Shown: piece by piece, positions 9,732 through 18,822 of the stretch | Layout: every line of letters begins with the position of its first letter | Numbering within the stretch: position 1 is the stretch's first letter | DNA from: Cloacibacterium normanense | GTDB lineage: Bacteria > Bacteroidota > Bacteroidia > Flavobacteriales > Weeksellaceae | Length of the DNA stretch: 64,000 bases | Assembly: GCF_003860565.1 (NCBI RefSeq) | Contig: NZ_CP034157.1 | Span: 1,736,001-1,800,000 of the forward strand | Direction: 5' to 3' | Notes under the pieces: generated by a model | What the model saw: the letters and a program-made list of their open reading frames with translations, nothing else | Told to the model about the DNA's origin: nothing | The model's database searches: none | Translations under genes and position numbers: made by a program

Positions 9732-10331
9732 TTAAAAAATTGAATTTAAAAAATCATAATTTTTATGACACAAAACAAAATTTTCAACATCATCAAATAA
9801 TTCAATTACTTCCTTTCTTTTTAATTTAGTTTTAGCATTTGAAATATGAGAATTATAAGAACTCCATTTATAATCTTTTGGCTTTTCTACTAAATTATGT
9901 TTCAAAGGATTAGTATTAATATACAGAATCACTTGTCTCAAATAATGATTATCAGAAATTCTTTTTCTTTCAAATCTTTTTTCGAAAAGGCTTCCTGTTC
10001 TGGCATATTTTTTATTTACAGCCTGTGAATAAGCATTTAAAAAATGTGAAAACTGTCTAGAAGCAGAAACTTTTTTTGGCTTTTCAATCGTTGAAAATTT
10101 TAATTTATTAATTTCAATTTCATTTTTCTCTTTTATCCTGACTAAAATATGAAAATGATTATTTAACAAACAATAAGCATAAATGTCTGCGACTGGAAAA
10201 ATATATTTTGTAAGAAGTTTAAGAAAATAAGCATAATTTTCCTCTGAAAAGAAAATCTTTTCACTGTTATTTCCTCTGTTATAAATATGATAGAAATATC
10301 CTTCTTCAATTTCATCTATTTCCATATTCAA
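9732..10331 (-). CDS. REP-associated tyrosine transposase (RAYT, IS200-like Y1/HUH)
   Basis: A 199-residue single-strand DNA transposase of the Y1 HUH superfamily. It has YHIYNRGNNSEKIF near the N-terminus, the metal-binding HUH motif in NNHFHILV (about residue 57-64), and the family signature GSLFEKRFERK followed by YLRQVILYINTNPLKHNLV, which holds the catalytic Tyr region, and WSSY. It is intact and flanked at both ends by inverted copies of one palindrome. That is the arrangement of RAYT genes that mobilise REP elements. Alternative start: Met3. Confidence 0.85.
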   Translation of the reverse strand: MNMEIDEIEEGYFYHIYNRGNNSEKIFFSEENYAYFLKLLTKYIFPVADIYAYCLLNNHFHILVRIKEKNEIEINKLKFSTIEKPKKVSASRQFSHFLNAYSQAVNKKYARTGSLFEKRFERKRISDNHYLRQVILYINTNPLKHNLVEKPKDYKWSSYNSHISNAKTKLKRKEVIELFDDVENFVLCHKNYDFLNSIF

Positions 10332-10360
10332 ATATAAAATTATTTCTATAAAAACAACAA

Positions 10361-10391
10361 ACCCTTTCTGCGTTTAGAACGCAAAAAGGGT
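10361..10391. repeat. REP-like palindrome, copy 2, flanking RAYT
   Basis: ACCCTTTCTGCGTT, TAG centre, AACGCAAAAAGGGT. Its reverse complement differs from copy 1 (9689-9719) only at the centre. It lies 29 bases upstream of the RAYT start and 28 bases past the GH13 stop, so it may also terminate the GH13 transcript. Confidence 0.85.
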
Positions 10392-10419
10392 AAGTCTTTC
10401 TATTAACTTTCAAATTGTT

Positions 10420-11769
10420 TTATTTCTCAAAAACAATATGTTCCCACTTGTACATTTCTATGGTAGGTTTTGTATCAAAATCTGTGGTTAAACCAGAGAA
10501 AATACTTTTGAATTTTCCTTTTACCGTTTCGTCTAAAATCTGCACTTTCAAATGTTGAGCATCTGATAAATTAAGGATTACCAAAACTTCGTCATTTCCA
10601 TTTTTTCTAAGATAAGCAAGAACTTGATCTGGAGCGCTGGTTTTCAAAATTTGGGTAGTTGCTTGATCATCACCTCCTCTCAAAGCAGGATTTTTAGATT
10701 TAAGTTCAAATAATTTCTTGTAGAAATTTTCTAATTTATTTTCACCATTCCAAGGAATTGGATCTTTCTCGAAAAATTCTAATCTCTTATTTAACAATGG
10801 TAATTCTTGACCGTTGTACATCAAAGGAACACCGTTCCAAGTTGCTGAAAATACGGCTAATGTTTTGGCCATTTCACCATACTTTTCATATTCTGTTCCA
10901 TTCCAAGTATTTTCGTCATGATTGGTGGTAAACCAAGCTCTCAGGCTTTTGTTTCCGATGGCAGAATACTGTGACAAAAGATTCGTTAAATCTGTAATTG
11001 GTAATTTTTTCTGATAAAATTCTTTGGTTAGGTGCATCCATTTCCAGCTGTAACTCGCATCAAAAACTGTTGCATAATCTGGATTGTCTAATTCATCATA
11101 TTCTCCTAACCAGAAAAGTGGTTTTATGGTTTCAACTTCTGGTTTTGCTTGTTGCCAGAAATCTACTTCTACCCAAGAAGCTAAATCACATCTAAACCCA
11201 TCAATATCCGTTTCTCTTACCCAATATTTCATGGCTTCAATCATGGCTTCACGCATTTTTGGGTTTTGATAATTGAGCTCTATAATGTCATCCATTCCAG
11301 AAGCGATTTGGAAATCATTGGTTTTAGGATCCATCAAATAAAAGTCTGGATGCGTTTTGGTCCAAACATGATCCCAACCCGTATGATTCGCCACCCAGTC
11401 GATGATGACTTTAAAACCCATTTTATGGGCTTCATTTACCACACTTTTGAAATCTTCTAAAGTCCCAAATTCTGGATTGATAGAGGTATAATCTTGTGCA
11501 GCATATTGACTACCAAGTGTTCCTTTTTTATTTTTTTGAGCAATAGGTGTAATTGGCATAAACCAAAGTGTTTCTACGCCCATTCTTTTAAGTCTTGGTA
11601 ATTCTTTTTCTACAGCTTTGAAGGTTCCTTCTTTAGAAAATTGTCTTACGTTTACTTCATAAATGTTGGTGGTGTGTTTCCAGTCAGTTGTCATTGTTTT
11701 CTGATTTTGTAAAGCGCTGCAAGAGATTAGTGACAAGCCTAACATTGCAGATAAAAATAGCTTTTTCAT
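10420..11769 (-). CDS. Alpha-amylase family (GH13) lipoprotein
   Basis: A 449-residue glycoside hydrolase of family 13. The N-terminus is a lipoprotein signal with lipobox LISC (Cys17), so it is likely anchored in the outer membrane or periplasm. The four GH13 motifs are present: DWVANH (124-129), GFRCDLA with nucleophile Asp195, acid/base Glu223 in WLGEYDE, and NHDENTW with Asp285. The substrate is not decided by sequence; alpha-glucans are the family norm. It is a single transcription unit, with no susC/susD pair beside it, so it is not part of a visible polysaccharide-utilisation locus. Confidence 0.9.
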   Translation of the reverse strand: MKKLFLSAMLGLSLISCSALQNQKTMTTDWKHTTNIYEVNVRQFSKEGTFKAVEKELPRLKRMGVETLWFMPITPIAQKNKKGTLGSQYAAQDYTSINPEFGTLEDFKSVVNEAHKMGFKVIIDWVANHTGWDHVWTKTHPDFYLMDPKTNDFQIASGMDDIIELNYQNPKMREAMIEAMKYWVRETDIDGFRCDLASWVEVDFWQQAKPEVETIKPLFWLGEYDELDNPDYATVFDASYSWKWMHLTKEFYQKKLPITDLTNLLSQYSAIGNKSLRAWFTTNHDENTWNGTEYEKYGEMAKTLAVFSATWNGVPLMYNGQELPLLNKRLEFFEKDPIPWNGENKLENFYKKLFELKSKNPALRGGDDQATTQILKTSAPDQVLAYLRKNGNDEVLVILNLSDAQHLKVQILDETVKGKFKSIFSGLTTDFDTKPTIEMYKWEHIVFEK

Positions 11770-11820
11770 AGTTGAAAATTTTAGCGAAACAAATGTAGTG
11801 ATTGTATTCTAAAACCAATA

Positions 11821-11850
11821 AAAAAATCCGGAAAACTTTTCCGGATTTTT
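11821..11850 (-). terminator. Terminator after the pRiA4b ORF-3-like gene
   Basis: A near-perfect palindrome AAATCCGGAAAA / TTTTCCGGATTT (11824-11835 with 11837-11848), with A and T runs on both sides. It is placed 20 bases beyond the stop of the 11871-12452 gene and could work in both directions. Confidence 0.8.
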
Positions 11851-11870
11851 ATCATAAATTTCAATATTAT

Positions 11871-12452
11871 TTAATCATCTTCCCCTCCTTCATCGATAAA
11901 ATCATCACCAAAACCATCATCTTCGTCTTCGTCTTCCGTAGCAAACTCGTCATCAAAATCATCTTTAAAGTCTGCGTCTAAATCTCCAAAATCATCATCC
12001 ATGAAAGCTGCCGCAACTGATGCTTTGCCAGAAGCGCCACCAGATTTTCCTGGAGCCTTTAATGGAACGTTACCAAATCTAAAAACGGTAATAGGATAAT
12101 TTACAGCAGGTTTCTCGTCTATAATCTCTACCAATTCACAGAAAAATTCCCATAAATCAATTAGACCATACTGAAACTGCACTTTGTCTCCTACTTCTTC
12201 GAAGGCTTCCATCAGATAAACATCTGACATAATTTCTCCGTCACCATCATCGCTCATGTCTTCTAGTGGAACGGTTTTTACTTCCATTCCTTCTTCGTCT
12301 AGAATTGTGAACATAGACAATTCGTCACCTTGCAAACTGAAAGCACTTTTAATCCCGTTATGTAAATTCCAAAGGGTTTGCTTTTCTTTAATTTCAATAT
12401 CTCTAAAAATATTGTCTTTTGAATCTAGAATTACTCTAATTTTATAAACCAT
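11871..12452 (-). CDS. Plasmid pRiA4b ORF-3 / IS1096 passenger TnpR-like protein
   Basis: A 193-residue protein opening with the YKIRVILDSKDNIFRDIEI strand pattern and LWNLHNGIKSAFSL helix of the pRiA4b ORF-3-like family. It is followed by DLWEFFCELVEI and ends in a very acidic tail (about 140-193, mostly D and E). The family is often carried by mobile elements, but in Flavobacteria it is widespread as a stand-alone chromosomal gene of unknown function. No transposase accompanies it here. A terminator follows, and 189 bases of featureless A/T-rich DNA precede it. Confidence 0.65.
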   Translation of the reverse strand: MVYKIRVILDSKDNIFRDIEIKEKQTLWNLHNGIKSAFSLQGDELSMFTILDEEGMEVKTVPLEDMSDDGDGEIMSDVYLMEAFEEVGDKVQFQYGLIDLWEFFCELVEIIDEKPAVNYPITVFRFGNVPLKAPGKSGGASGKASVAAAFMDDDFGDLDADFKDDFDDEFATEDEDEDDGFGDDFIDEGGEDD

Positions 12453-12641
12453 ATTTTACTTTTTACTAATATTTAGAAGCTAATTGTATTAAAGTATTTT
12501 TATTGATTTTGATGTTTAAAATTTCGGTTACAAAGATAAAACAAAAGAAATTTGACTTTCTAAAAAAATAAATTTTTATTCAAAAAAGTTTTTATTAAAT
12601 TCCCAGCGTTTTCTGGTGCCAATATACAGAAATAATTAATA

Positions 12642-13661
12642 CTACAAAGCTTTTTCTAGATAAAAGGTGAAGAGCGTTCCTTCCAGATATTTGCTTTCTA
12701 CAGTAATACTTTGATGGTGAGCTTCTAGAATATGTTTTACAATGGCAAGACCTAGTCCAGAACCGCCGTCTTTACGGTTTCTGCTGGTTTCTACCCTATA
12801 AAATCTTTCGAAAATTCTAGGCAAGACTTCTGGCTTGATTCCCATTCCGTTATCTTGCACGATAATTTTCACTTTTTCTTGCTCAGTTTTGGTGATTACT
12901 TTAATCAAAGCTTCTTCTCTATTAGAATAATGAATGGCGTTTGAAATAAGATTGGTAAGTACTTGAGAAATTTTTTGCTTGTCTGCTCTTACCATAATAG
13001 CACTTTGCGAGGTTTGCAAAACTAATTTTGCAGATTTTTTATGCGCTTCGATTTCTAATAAATCGAAGATTTCTTTTGTTAAAGCATTGATATCAAAAAC
13101 AGAATAATTGATAGAAATTTCTGCGGCTTCGTATTTAGAAATCTGGTCTAAATCGGTGACGATGTTCAGTAATCGTTCTACAGAATTTCCTATGCGTTCT
13201 AGATATTTATCTCTAATGTTTAGATTTTCTACAGCGCCATCTTTCAGTGTTTCTACATAACCTTGAATGGAAAAAAGTGGCGTTTTAAGCTCATGAGAAA
13301 CATTCCCGATGTATTCTTTTCGGTAATCTTCCATTTCTTTCATCATGTCGATTTCTGAAACGTTTTTTTGGATTCTCTCACCTAATTGTTGGAAATTTAC
13401 ATTTTCCTCCTCTTGAAGAATATTTTCGGGGAGAATATCAGAAATTCGCTTAATTTGTTTCTTTCCGTAAGAATTAAAGAGTAATTCTAACACGAAATAA
13501 TTAAGCAATGCTATAAAAACGAGACTGATACTTAAATAAAAATAAAAAGACTGTGTATCTGCAATCACTTTTTCTTGCACATAATTGAAAGCCAAGGCTA
13601 CAATTGCCATAGCGCAAGTAAGAATACATGCTGCAAAAAGCGAAAGTCTATGAATTTTCAT
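12642..13661 (-). CDS. PhoR-like membrane sensor histidine kinase
   Basis: A 339-residue kinase: two transmembrane helices (about 5-27 and 40-62), a short linker, then the HisKA domain with phospho-acceptor His123 in NVSHELKTPLFSIQGY. The HATPase domain follows with N box NLISNAIHYS, G1 DNGMGI, F box RIFERFYR and G2 GGSGLGLAIVKHI. There is essentially no periplasmic sensor domain, only about a dozen residues between the helices, as in PhoR-type kinases that sense through a transporter partner. It is 27 bases downstream of the response regulator and surely co-transcribed. The phosphate role is inferred from type and neighbours. Confidence 0.88.
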   Translation of the reverse strand: MKIHRLSLFAACILTCAMAIVALAFNYVQEKVIADTQSFYFYLSISLVFIALLNYFVLELLFNSYGKKQIKRISDILPENILQEEENVNFQQLGERIQKNVSEIDMMKEMEDYRKEYIGNVSHELKTPLFSIQGYVETLKDGAVENLNIRDKYLERIGNSVERLLNIVTDLDQISKYEAAEISINYSVFDINALTKEIFDLLEIEAHKKSAKLVLQTSQSAIMVRADKQKISQVLTNLISNAIHYSNREEALIKVITKTEQEKVKIIVQDNGMGIKPEVLPRIFERFYRVETSRNRKDGGSGLGLAIVKHILEAHHQSITVESKYLEGTLFTFYLEKAL

Positions 13662-13688
13662 ATTACATTTTCTGAGAAAAAGGTAGAA

Positions 13689-14366
13689 TTACACTACTAA
13701 TTTGTAGCCAATTCCTTTGAGAGTCTGTATAGAATTATCTCCTAATTTTTCTCTCAATCTTCTGATGTGTACATCTATGGTTCTTTCTCCTACAATCACA
13801 TCATTCCCCCAAACTTTGTCTAAAATTTCTTCTCTTTTAAAAACTTTTTGGGTATTAGAAGCTAGAAGATAAAGCAAATCAAATTCTTTTTTCGGGAGTA
13901 GGAAATGTTCGCCGTTTTTGGTGACTTTAAAATTATCTTTATCAATCACTAAGTCGCCTAGTTCTATTAATTTAGACTGTTCTGCAACTTGAGTAGTGAG
14001 TTGTAAAAGTGCATTAACTTTAGAAATAAGCACTTTTGGCTTGATAATTTTTACAATGTAATCATTAGCTCCTGCATCAAAACCTGCTAACTGAGAAAAT
14101 TCTTCGCTTCTAGCAGACAAGAAAACAATCAATGTTTTTTGAAGTTCTTTTATTTGACGCATTTCTTGGCACGTTTCTATCCCATCTTTTTCTGGCATCA
14201 TTACATCTAGTAAGATTAAATCTGGGATAATTTCTTTGGCTTTTACGATGCCTTCATTGCCATTATTAGCTGTAAAAACCTGATATCCTTCTTTTTCGAG
14301 GTTGTATGACAAGATTTCTAAAATATCTTGTTCATCATCTATTAAAAGAATCTTTTTTCCTTTCAT
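13689..14366 (-). CDS. PhoB/OmpR-family response regulator
   Basis: A 225-residue regulator: receiver domain with acidic pocket DDE (10-12), phospho-acceptor Asp54 in LILLDVMMPEKDG, and a C-terminal winged helix with GERTIDVHIRRLREKLG and GIGYKLVV. The conserved Lys near residue 110 is followed by Ile (DYIVKIIKP) rather than the usual Pro, though a KP occurs three residues later. It pairs with the downstream kinase. It is divergent from the TonB receptor/lipoprotein operon, with 182 bases between starts that hold a candidate Pho-box-like direct repeat. Confidence 0.88.
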   Translation of the reverse strand: MKGKKILLIDDEQDILEILSYNLEKEGYQVFTANNGNEGIVKAKEIIPDLILLDVMMPEKDGIETCQEMRQIKELQKTLIVFLSARSEEFSQLAGFDAGANDYIVKIIKPKVLISKVNALLQLTTQVAEQSKLIELGDLVIDKDNFKVTKNGEHFLLPKKEFDLLYLLASNTQKVFKREEILDKVWGNDVIVGERTIDVHIRRLREKLGDNSIQTLKGIGYKLVV

Positions 14367-14428
14367 CTATACATTTTAACCTCTCAAAATTAATGAAAAT
14401 TTACATTGGAAACACGAATATTTAAAAC

Positions 14429-14445
14429 TTCACAATAATTTAACA
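14429..14445 (+). promoter_or_regulatory. Candidate Pho-box-like direct repeat
   Basis: TTCACA at 14429-14434 and TTAACA at 14440-14445 repeat with an 11-base period (spacer ATAAT). This is the spacing of PhoB/PhoP sites and close to the TT(A/C/T)ACA form known for Bacillus PhoP. It lies between the divergent PhoB-like regulator and the TonB receptor. Only two half-sites are seen and A/T richness makes chance likely. Confidence 0.35.
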
Positions 14446-14548
14446 TAAAAGAATTTTTGGTAAAGATTTATTAAAACAAAATTAATTTTTGCTAAACCAG
14501 ACTTGCACGTGTTTCTTTATTTCTTTGCGCCAAATAAGAAGTAAAAAA

Positions 14549-17146
14549 ATGAATTACAGAAAAATAAGTTTAGCAGCCCTATTTTTATTGACTTCGCAAC
14601 AAGTGGTTTTCGCTCAAGTTACCAAAACAGATTCGGTAAAAACCAAAGACGAAAAAGTAATAGAAGGAGTTCAACTGAGAGGAAATGCCAATAAAAAATC
14701 TGAAAGCGCAATTTTAGTAGAACAGAAAAAAGCCATCATCCAAAAGCAAAGTATGGGAACAGAAGAAATTTCTAGAAAAGGAATTTCGAATGTAGAACAA
14801 GGTCTTACTAAAGTGACGGGAATAAACACTGTAGACGGAAGAGGAATTTTTGTACGCGGCTTAGAAGAAAGATACAACACGCTACTTATCAATAATTTAG
14901 GTTCTCCATCTAATAACCCTTTCCAAAAAATTATTGCTCTAAAACAATTTCCTACAGATGTGGTAGGTAAATTAAATATCTATAAAACATTCAATGCTAA
15001 CTTATACGCAGATTTTGCAGGAGCAACATTTGACATAGAAACTCTTACTTACGAAAAGCCTTTCAGCAAAGTAGAATTTTCTGTAGGAGTAAACTCGGTG
15101 AGTAGTTTTAGAAATTTCAGGATTTCTGAAAATGCTAATACCATGAAAGGTTATGTAGGTCTCAATTCAGAAGATCGTAAACTACCTTCAGAAGTTAGAG
15201 GGTACATCCCAGAAAATTATCAATTTACGAAGGATGAATCTATTCATTCTTTTAAAGATTCTTGGAATGTAGATGTGGTAAAATCTTTACCTAATACCAG
15301 CATTGGTTTTACTACTGCCCAAAAGTTTAGAGTAAATGATACTTCTAGCCTTGGTTTACTATTTTCTATTAACCAAGGAAGCAGTTATGAATACAGAAAT
15401 GGTAAAAAGAACCAGTTTGTGTATAACGGGAACTCTATTATTCTGAATAATAACTTAAATAAAACCCAATACAATTACGAAATAGAATCTTCGGCTTTAC
15501 TTGGTTTAGGATTTAAATCTCAAAAAACAGAAATCAACTTGAATGCAATTTTCTTACAGAATGCAGACAATATGATTCAGGATTTCAGTGGATATAGAAA
15601 CAACCAGATCCAAGCGCCAGAATTCTTCCGTGTAAATCAGTTAGATATTTCTAGATTTACAGATGTGCAGCTTTTTGCTTCTCACAAAATCAATGAAAGA
15701 AACCAAATTAGAGGTGGAGCAAGTTGGGTAAATAACCATTTTTCTCAGCCAGATAGAAAAATCTTTAACGGAACTCCAGTTAATGCAAATAATGAAACCG
15801 AAATTTCTTATGGTGGTAATAATTTCATCAGACAATATCTAGATGTAAACGGTAAAAACTATTTTTCTGGATATGCAGAATATGTGCTAAATCTTGGTGA
15901 AAAATCTGGTAAAGAGTATCCTTATACTTTTACTTTAGGTTACAACGGATTTTTTGACAAAAGGTCTAATTCTTACCGTTTCATCTTCGGAAGAAATAAT
16001 ACCAATGCTGCAGGAATTATGGTGGATATTGATAATCTACAAGACACTCTTAATCAATCCATTCAAAACAATGAAATCTATTTCCAAGAAAGTGCTTGGA
16101 ATTTTGAATACAGAAGTTTTATGTATCAATTGGTGAATGCTGGTTATCTTACATTCAACTATAAACCTAATCAAAATTGGGATATTTTACTAGGAATGAG
16201 AGCAGAAAGCAATACGAATCTTACCCGTTATAAAAACTCAGATTCATTGCCTAATTCGCCATTCATAAACCTAGAAAGAAACCAAACCTTCATTCTCCCA
16301 AGTTTATCGGTAAAGAAAACCTTAAACAATTCTTCTAACATTAGATTTTCTGCAAGTAAAACCATTACCAGACCTATCTTGATAGAATACATGCCGATTA
16401 CATACATCAATCCTGACAACGAAAATATTATCGGTAACAAAGATTTAAAAAACTCAGAAAACTACAATTTAGATTTAAAATATGAAGTTTTCCCTACATC
16501 TAAAGAACTTTTTGCAGTAAACCTTTTTGCTAAAAAAATAGACAATGCTATTGAGAGATCTTTCGTAGCTTCTGGAAATTCTAACGGACAAACCATTACT
16601 TTCTACAACGCAAAACACGCCATTCTTGCAGGAATAGAATTAGAAGGAATTTTTGCCCTGAAAAGAATTCACGAAAATTTAGAAAAATTCTCTTTGGGAG
16701 CTAATGCTACTTTAATGTATTCCGAAGTAAAAAGAAGTGCAGCACAATCTGGTGAAACAGATGCAGAAGCTAATAGAAAAAGAACTCTACAAGGTGCAGC
16801 TCCTTTTACCATCAATGCAGATATAAAATATGAAACCAAAAACAGAAACAATTTCTCTAGAACAGCTTCATTAGTATATAACGTTACAGGAAAAAAAATC
16901 TATGGGGTAGGTTTCAGTAAATTAGATAACATCTACGAAAAACCATTCCATCAATTAGATTTTGTGTACAGCAATCAGATTAATAAAAACTGGAACTACA
17001 AATTCTCTGTACAGAATATCTTAAATGATACGTACAAACTAGATTTAGGCGAAAACAGCTTAGTAACTGTAGACAGTAATTCATTAATCATGACTGATTT
17101 CAAACGCGGAACTACTTATAGCTTAACCGTAGGATACAGTTTTTAA
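14549..17146 (+). CDS. TonB-dependent outer-membrane receptor
   Basis: I place the start at the ATG 14549, because it opens a clean signal peptide (MNYRKISLAALFLLTSQQVVFA). An in-frame TTG at 14489 would add an implausible Cys-rich leader. The mature protein, 865 codons in all, has a plug domain (GISNVEQGLTKVTGINTVDGRGIFVRGLEERYN is the plug core region, here broken for length: GIFVRGLEERYN) and a long beta-barrel ending in the terminal aromatic pattern LTVGYSF. It imports an unidentified ligand using TonB energy. It is 42 bases from the beta-helix lipoprotein gene and divergent from a PhoB-like regulator, so phosphate or organophosphate uptake is a reasonable guess, not shown by the sequence. 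Confidence 0.87.
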   Translation: MNYRKISLAALFLLTSQQVVFAQVTKTDSVKTKDEKVIEGVQLRGNANKKSESAILVEQKKAIIQKQSMGTEEISRKGISNVEQGLTKVTGINTVDGRGIFVRGLEERYNTLLINNLGSPSNNPFQKIIALKQFPTDVVGKLNIYKTFNANLYADFAGATFDIETLTYEKPFSKVEFSVGVNSVSSFRNFRISENANTMKGYVGLNSEDRKLPSEVRGYIPENYQFTKDESIHSFKDSWNVDVVKSLPNTSIGFTTAQKFRVNDTSSLGLLFSINQGSSYEYRNGKKNQFVYNGNSIILNNNLNKTQYNYEIESSALLGLGFKSQKTEINLNAIFLQNADNMIQDFSGYRNNQIQAPEFFRVNQLDISRFTDVQLFASHKINERNQIRGGASWVNNHFSQPDRKIFNGTPVNANNETEISYGGNNFIRQYLDVNGKNYFSGYAEYVLNLGEKSGKEYPYTFTLGYNGFFDKRSNSYRFIFGRNNTNAAGIMVDIDNLQDTLNQSIQNNEIYFQESAWNFEYRSFMYQLVNAGYLTFNYKPNQNWDILLGMRAESNTNLTRYKNSDSLPNSPFINLERNQTFILPSLSVKKTLNNSSNIRFSASKTITRPILIEYMPITYINPDNENIIGNKDLKNSENYNLDLKYEVFPTSKELFAVNLFAKKIDNAIERSFVASGNSNGQTITFYNAKHAILAGIELEGIFALKRIHENLEKFSLGANATLMYSEVKRSAAQSGETDAEANRKRTLQGAAPFTINADIKYETKNRNNFSRTASLVYNVTGKKIYGVGFSKLDNIYEKPFHQLDFVYSNQINKNWNYKFSVQNILNDTYKLDLGENSLVTVDSNSLIMTDFKRGTTYSLTVGYSF

Positions 17147-17188
17147 TCCTTAAACCAATATAATTCGTAACTCAATAAAAATAATAAA

Positions 17189-18382
17189 ATGAAAAACAAA
17201 TTTCTAGCAATCGCATCTCTTACTTTATTTTTAAGCATTACTTCATGTACGATAGAAGTAAGAGAAGATAATGACATCCCGAAATCTGACAATGTTTTCA
17301 CAGGAAATACTATTTCTGGAACCATTACTAAAAATACTACCATCAAAAAAGGAAATTATACATTAGAAGGAATTGTAAAAGTAGCAGACGGAATTACCTT
17401 AACCATAGAACCGGGCGCAGTTTTTACAGCTAAATCTAGCGTTGGTACAAGTTTAGTAGTTCTAAAAGGTGGCAAAATTGATGCTCAAGGAACTGCTACG
17501 GAACCCATTATTTTTACCTCAGATAATAAAAAACCAGGAGATTGGGGAGGAATTACCATCTACGGAAATGCGCCTATAAAAGCTGCAAACGGTGCTTCTA
17601 CTGCATTATCTGAAGACGGAAACAACCAAACTTATGGCGGAAACGATGCCAATGATAACTCTGGCGTAATGAAATATGTAAGAGTAGAATACGGAGGAAG
17701 AAAAATTGGAGATGGAACTTCTGAAACCAATACCATGACTTTCTATGCAGTAGGTGCAGGTACAATTTTAGAAAATCTAGTCGCTTACAAAGGAACTGAT
17801 GATGGTTATGAATTTTTCGGAGGTACGGTTTCTGCAAGCAATTTAGTCTCTTACGGAAATTACGATGATGCTTTTGACTGGCAAGATTCATGGAGCGGAC
17901 AAAACAATAGCAACTGGTTTGCTTATCAAACTTCTATTGGTAACTTCGGGATGGAAATAGAATCTTCTTCTAATGCAGACAATACTGCTCCTAAAATCTC
18001 TGGAATTACCTTAATTAGAGAAGCAGGAACCAACCCAGAAGTTGCAGGTTCTGCAGAAATTTCTGCCATCCAATTCAAGAAACAAGGTTCAGGAATTTTC
18101 ACCAATGTATTTATCGATGGTTATAAAAACTTAGGCGGTAAAAATGCATTTGCCGTTCTTATTCAAGATGCAGGAACAGAAACGGCTCAAGTTTTAACCA
18201 ATAAGGTAAAAGTTTCTCCAATTTTTGTTCAGAATTCAGACAATTTTGGAAATTGGGGCTATGCGTTTACTTCTACTCAGCCAAAAACGTACACTAATGA
18301 TAACACTGTTAAGAAAATCTCTTTAACTTCAGGAGCTTGGGCTACTGTAAATGGTGTAGATTTATTAACAGCACTTAAATAA
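17189..18382 (+). CDS. Surface lipoprotein with right-handed beta-helix-like repeats
   Basis: A 397-residue protein with lipobox ITSC (Cys20). After a short linker, it shows regularly spaced G/T/N-rich turns (GNTISGTITKNTTIKKG, GITLTIEPGAVF, GGKIDAQGTATEPIIF, GDWGGITIYGNAPI) typical of a parallel beta-helix. Homologues are usually found, as here, directly after a TonB receptor, so it probably binds the receptor's substrate or cargo at the cell surface. From memory some databases label the family a multidrug transporter; nothing here supports that, since there are no membrane helices. A strong terminator closes the operon. Confidence 0.7.
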   Translation: MKNKFLAIASLTLFLSITSCTIEVREDNDIPKSDNVFTGNTISGTITKNTTIKKGNYTLEGIVKVADGITLTIEPGAVFTAKSSVGTSLVVLKGGKIDAQGTATEPIIFTSDNKKPGDWGGITIYGNAPIKAANGASTALSEDGNNQTYGGNDANDNSGVMKYVRVEYGGRKIGDGTSETNTMTFYAVGAGTILENLVAYKGTDDGYEFFGGTVSASNLVSYGNYDDAFDWQDSWSGQNNSNWFAYQTSIGNFGMEIESSSNADNTAPKISGITLIREAGTNPEVAGSAEISAIQFKKQGSGIFTNVFIDGYKNLGGKNAFAVLIQDAGTETAQVLTNKVKVSPIFVQNSDNFGNWGYAFTSTQPKTYTNDNTVKKISLTSGAWATVNGVDLLTALK

Positions 18383-18423
18383 TTTCTTCTTATTTAAAAA
18401 CCGTTTTTTGATTTTAACGAATG

Positions 18424-18456
18424 CGCCCCGAAAAAATTTTTCGGGGCGTTTTTTTA
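18424..18456 (+). terminator. Terminator of TonB receptor/lipoprotein operon
   Basis: CGCCCCGAAAAA pairs with TTTTTCGGGGCG, followed by an eight-T run. It is the G+C-richest hairpin near the operon end, 42 bases after the stop. Confidence 0.92.
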
Positions 18457-18504
18457 TCTAAATTTTTAAATCGTAAATCTAAAATCTTAATTCGTCAATC
18501 AAAA

Positions 18505-18789
18505 TTATTCCTCGTCTTCATATTGCTCCAGATAATAGGCAAAAGTAAAATCTTCTACCTCATCTTCCGCATCTTCTAAAGTAGTGAGTAAATCTTCGAA
18601 AATTTCTAATTGCTCTACACTCATATTAACAAATTCTAAATGTAGAGGCATTTCTAATTCGCCTGTAATCACATCAAAAAGCGCATCGAGATTATCCCCG
18701 AAATGCTCTGGTAAAGTCAATTTTTCTTTCAGTTGAGCATAAAAATCCTCGTAATCACCAATTTCTAAAAAATCTATATATACTTCCAT
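18505..18789 (-). CDS. Barstar-family ribonuclease inhibitor
   Basis: The 94-residue acidic protein follows the barstar fold pattern: VYIDFLEIGDYEDFYAQLKEKLTLPEHFGDNLDALFDVITG, where the FGDNLDAL(W/F)D helix is the barnase-binding signature, then an E/D-rich C-terminus. No signal peptide, so it acts in the cytoplasm as the immunity protein for the barnase-like enzyme encoded two genes upstream (19466-20047). It is the last gene of the nadE-barnase-protease-barstar minus-strand cluster. Confidence 0.88.
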   Translation of the reverse strand: MEVYIDFLEIGDYEDFYAQLKEKLTLPEHFGDNLDALFDVITGELEMPLHLEFVNMSVEQLEIFEDLLTTLEDAEDEVEDFTFAYYLEQYEDEE

Positions 18790-18822
18790 AATTTTATTTC
18801 AATTTTCAAAGTTAGTAAACTT

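Noticed and set aside
10420-11769. Polysaccharide-utilisation locus around the GH13 lipoprotein
   Set aside because: No SusC/SusD pair lies next to it; the only TonB receptor in the window is more than 2.7 kb away, divergent from a PhoB-like regulator.
14489-14548. TTG-initiated extension of the TonB receptor
   Set aside because: It would put 20 odd residues, including two Cys, before a perfect signal peptide that begins at ATG 14549.
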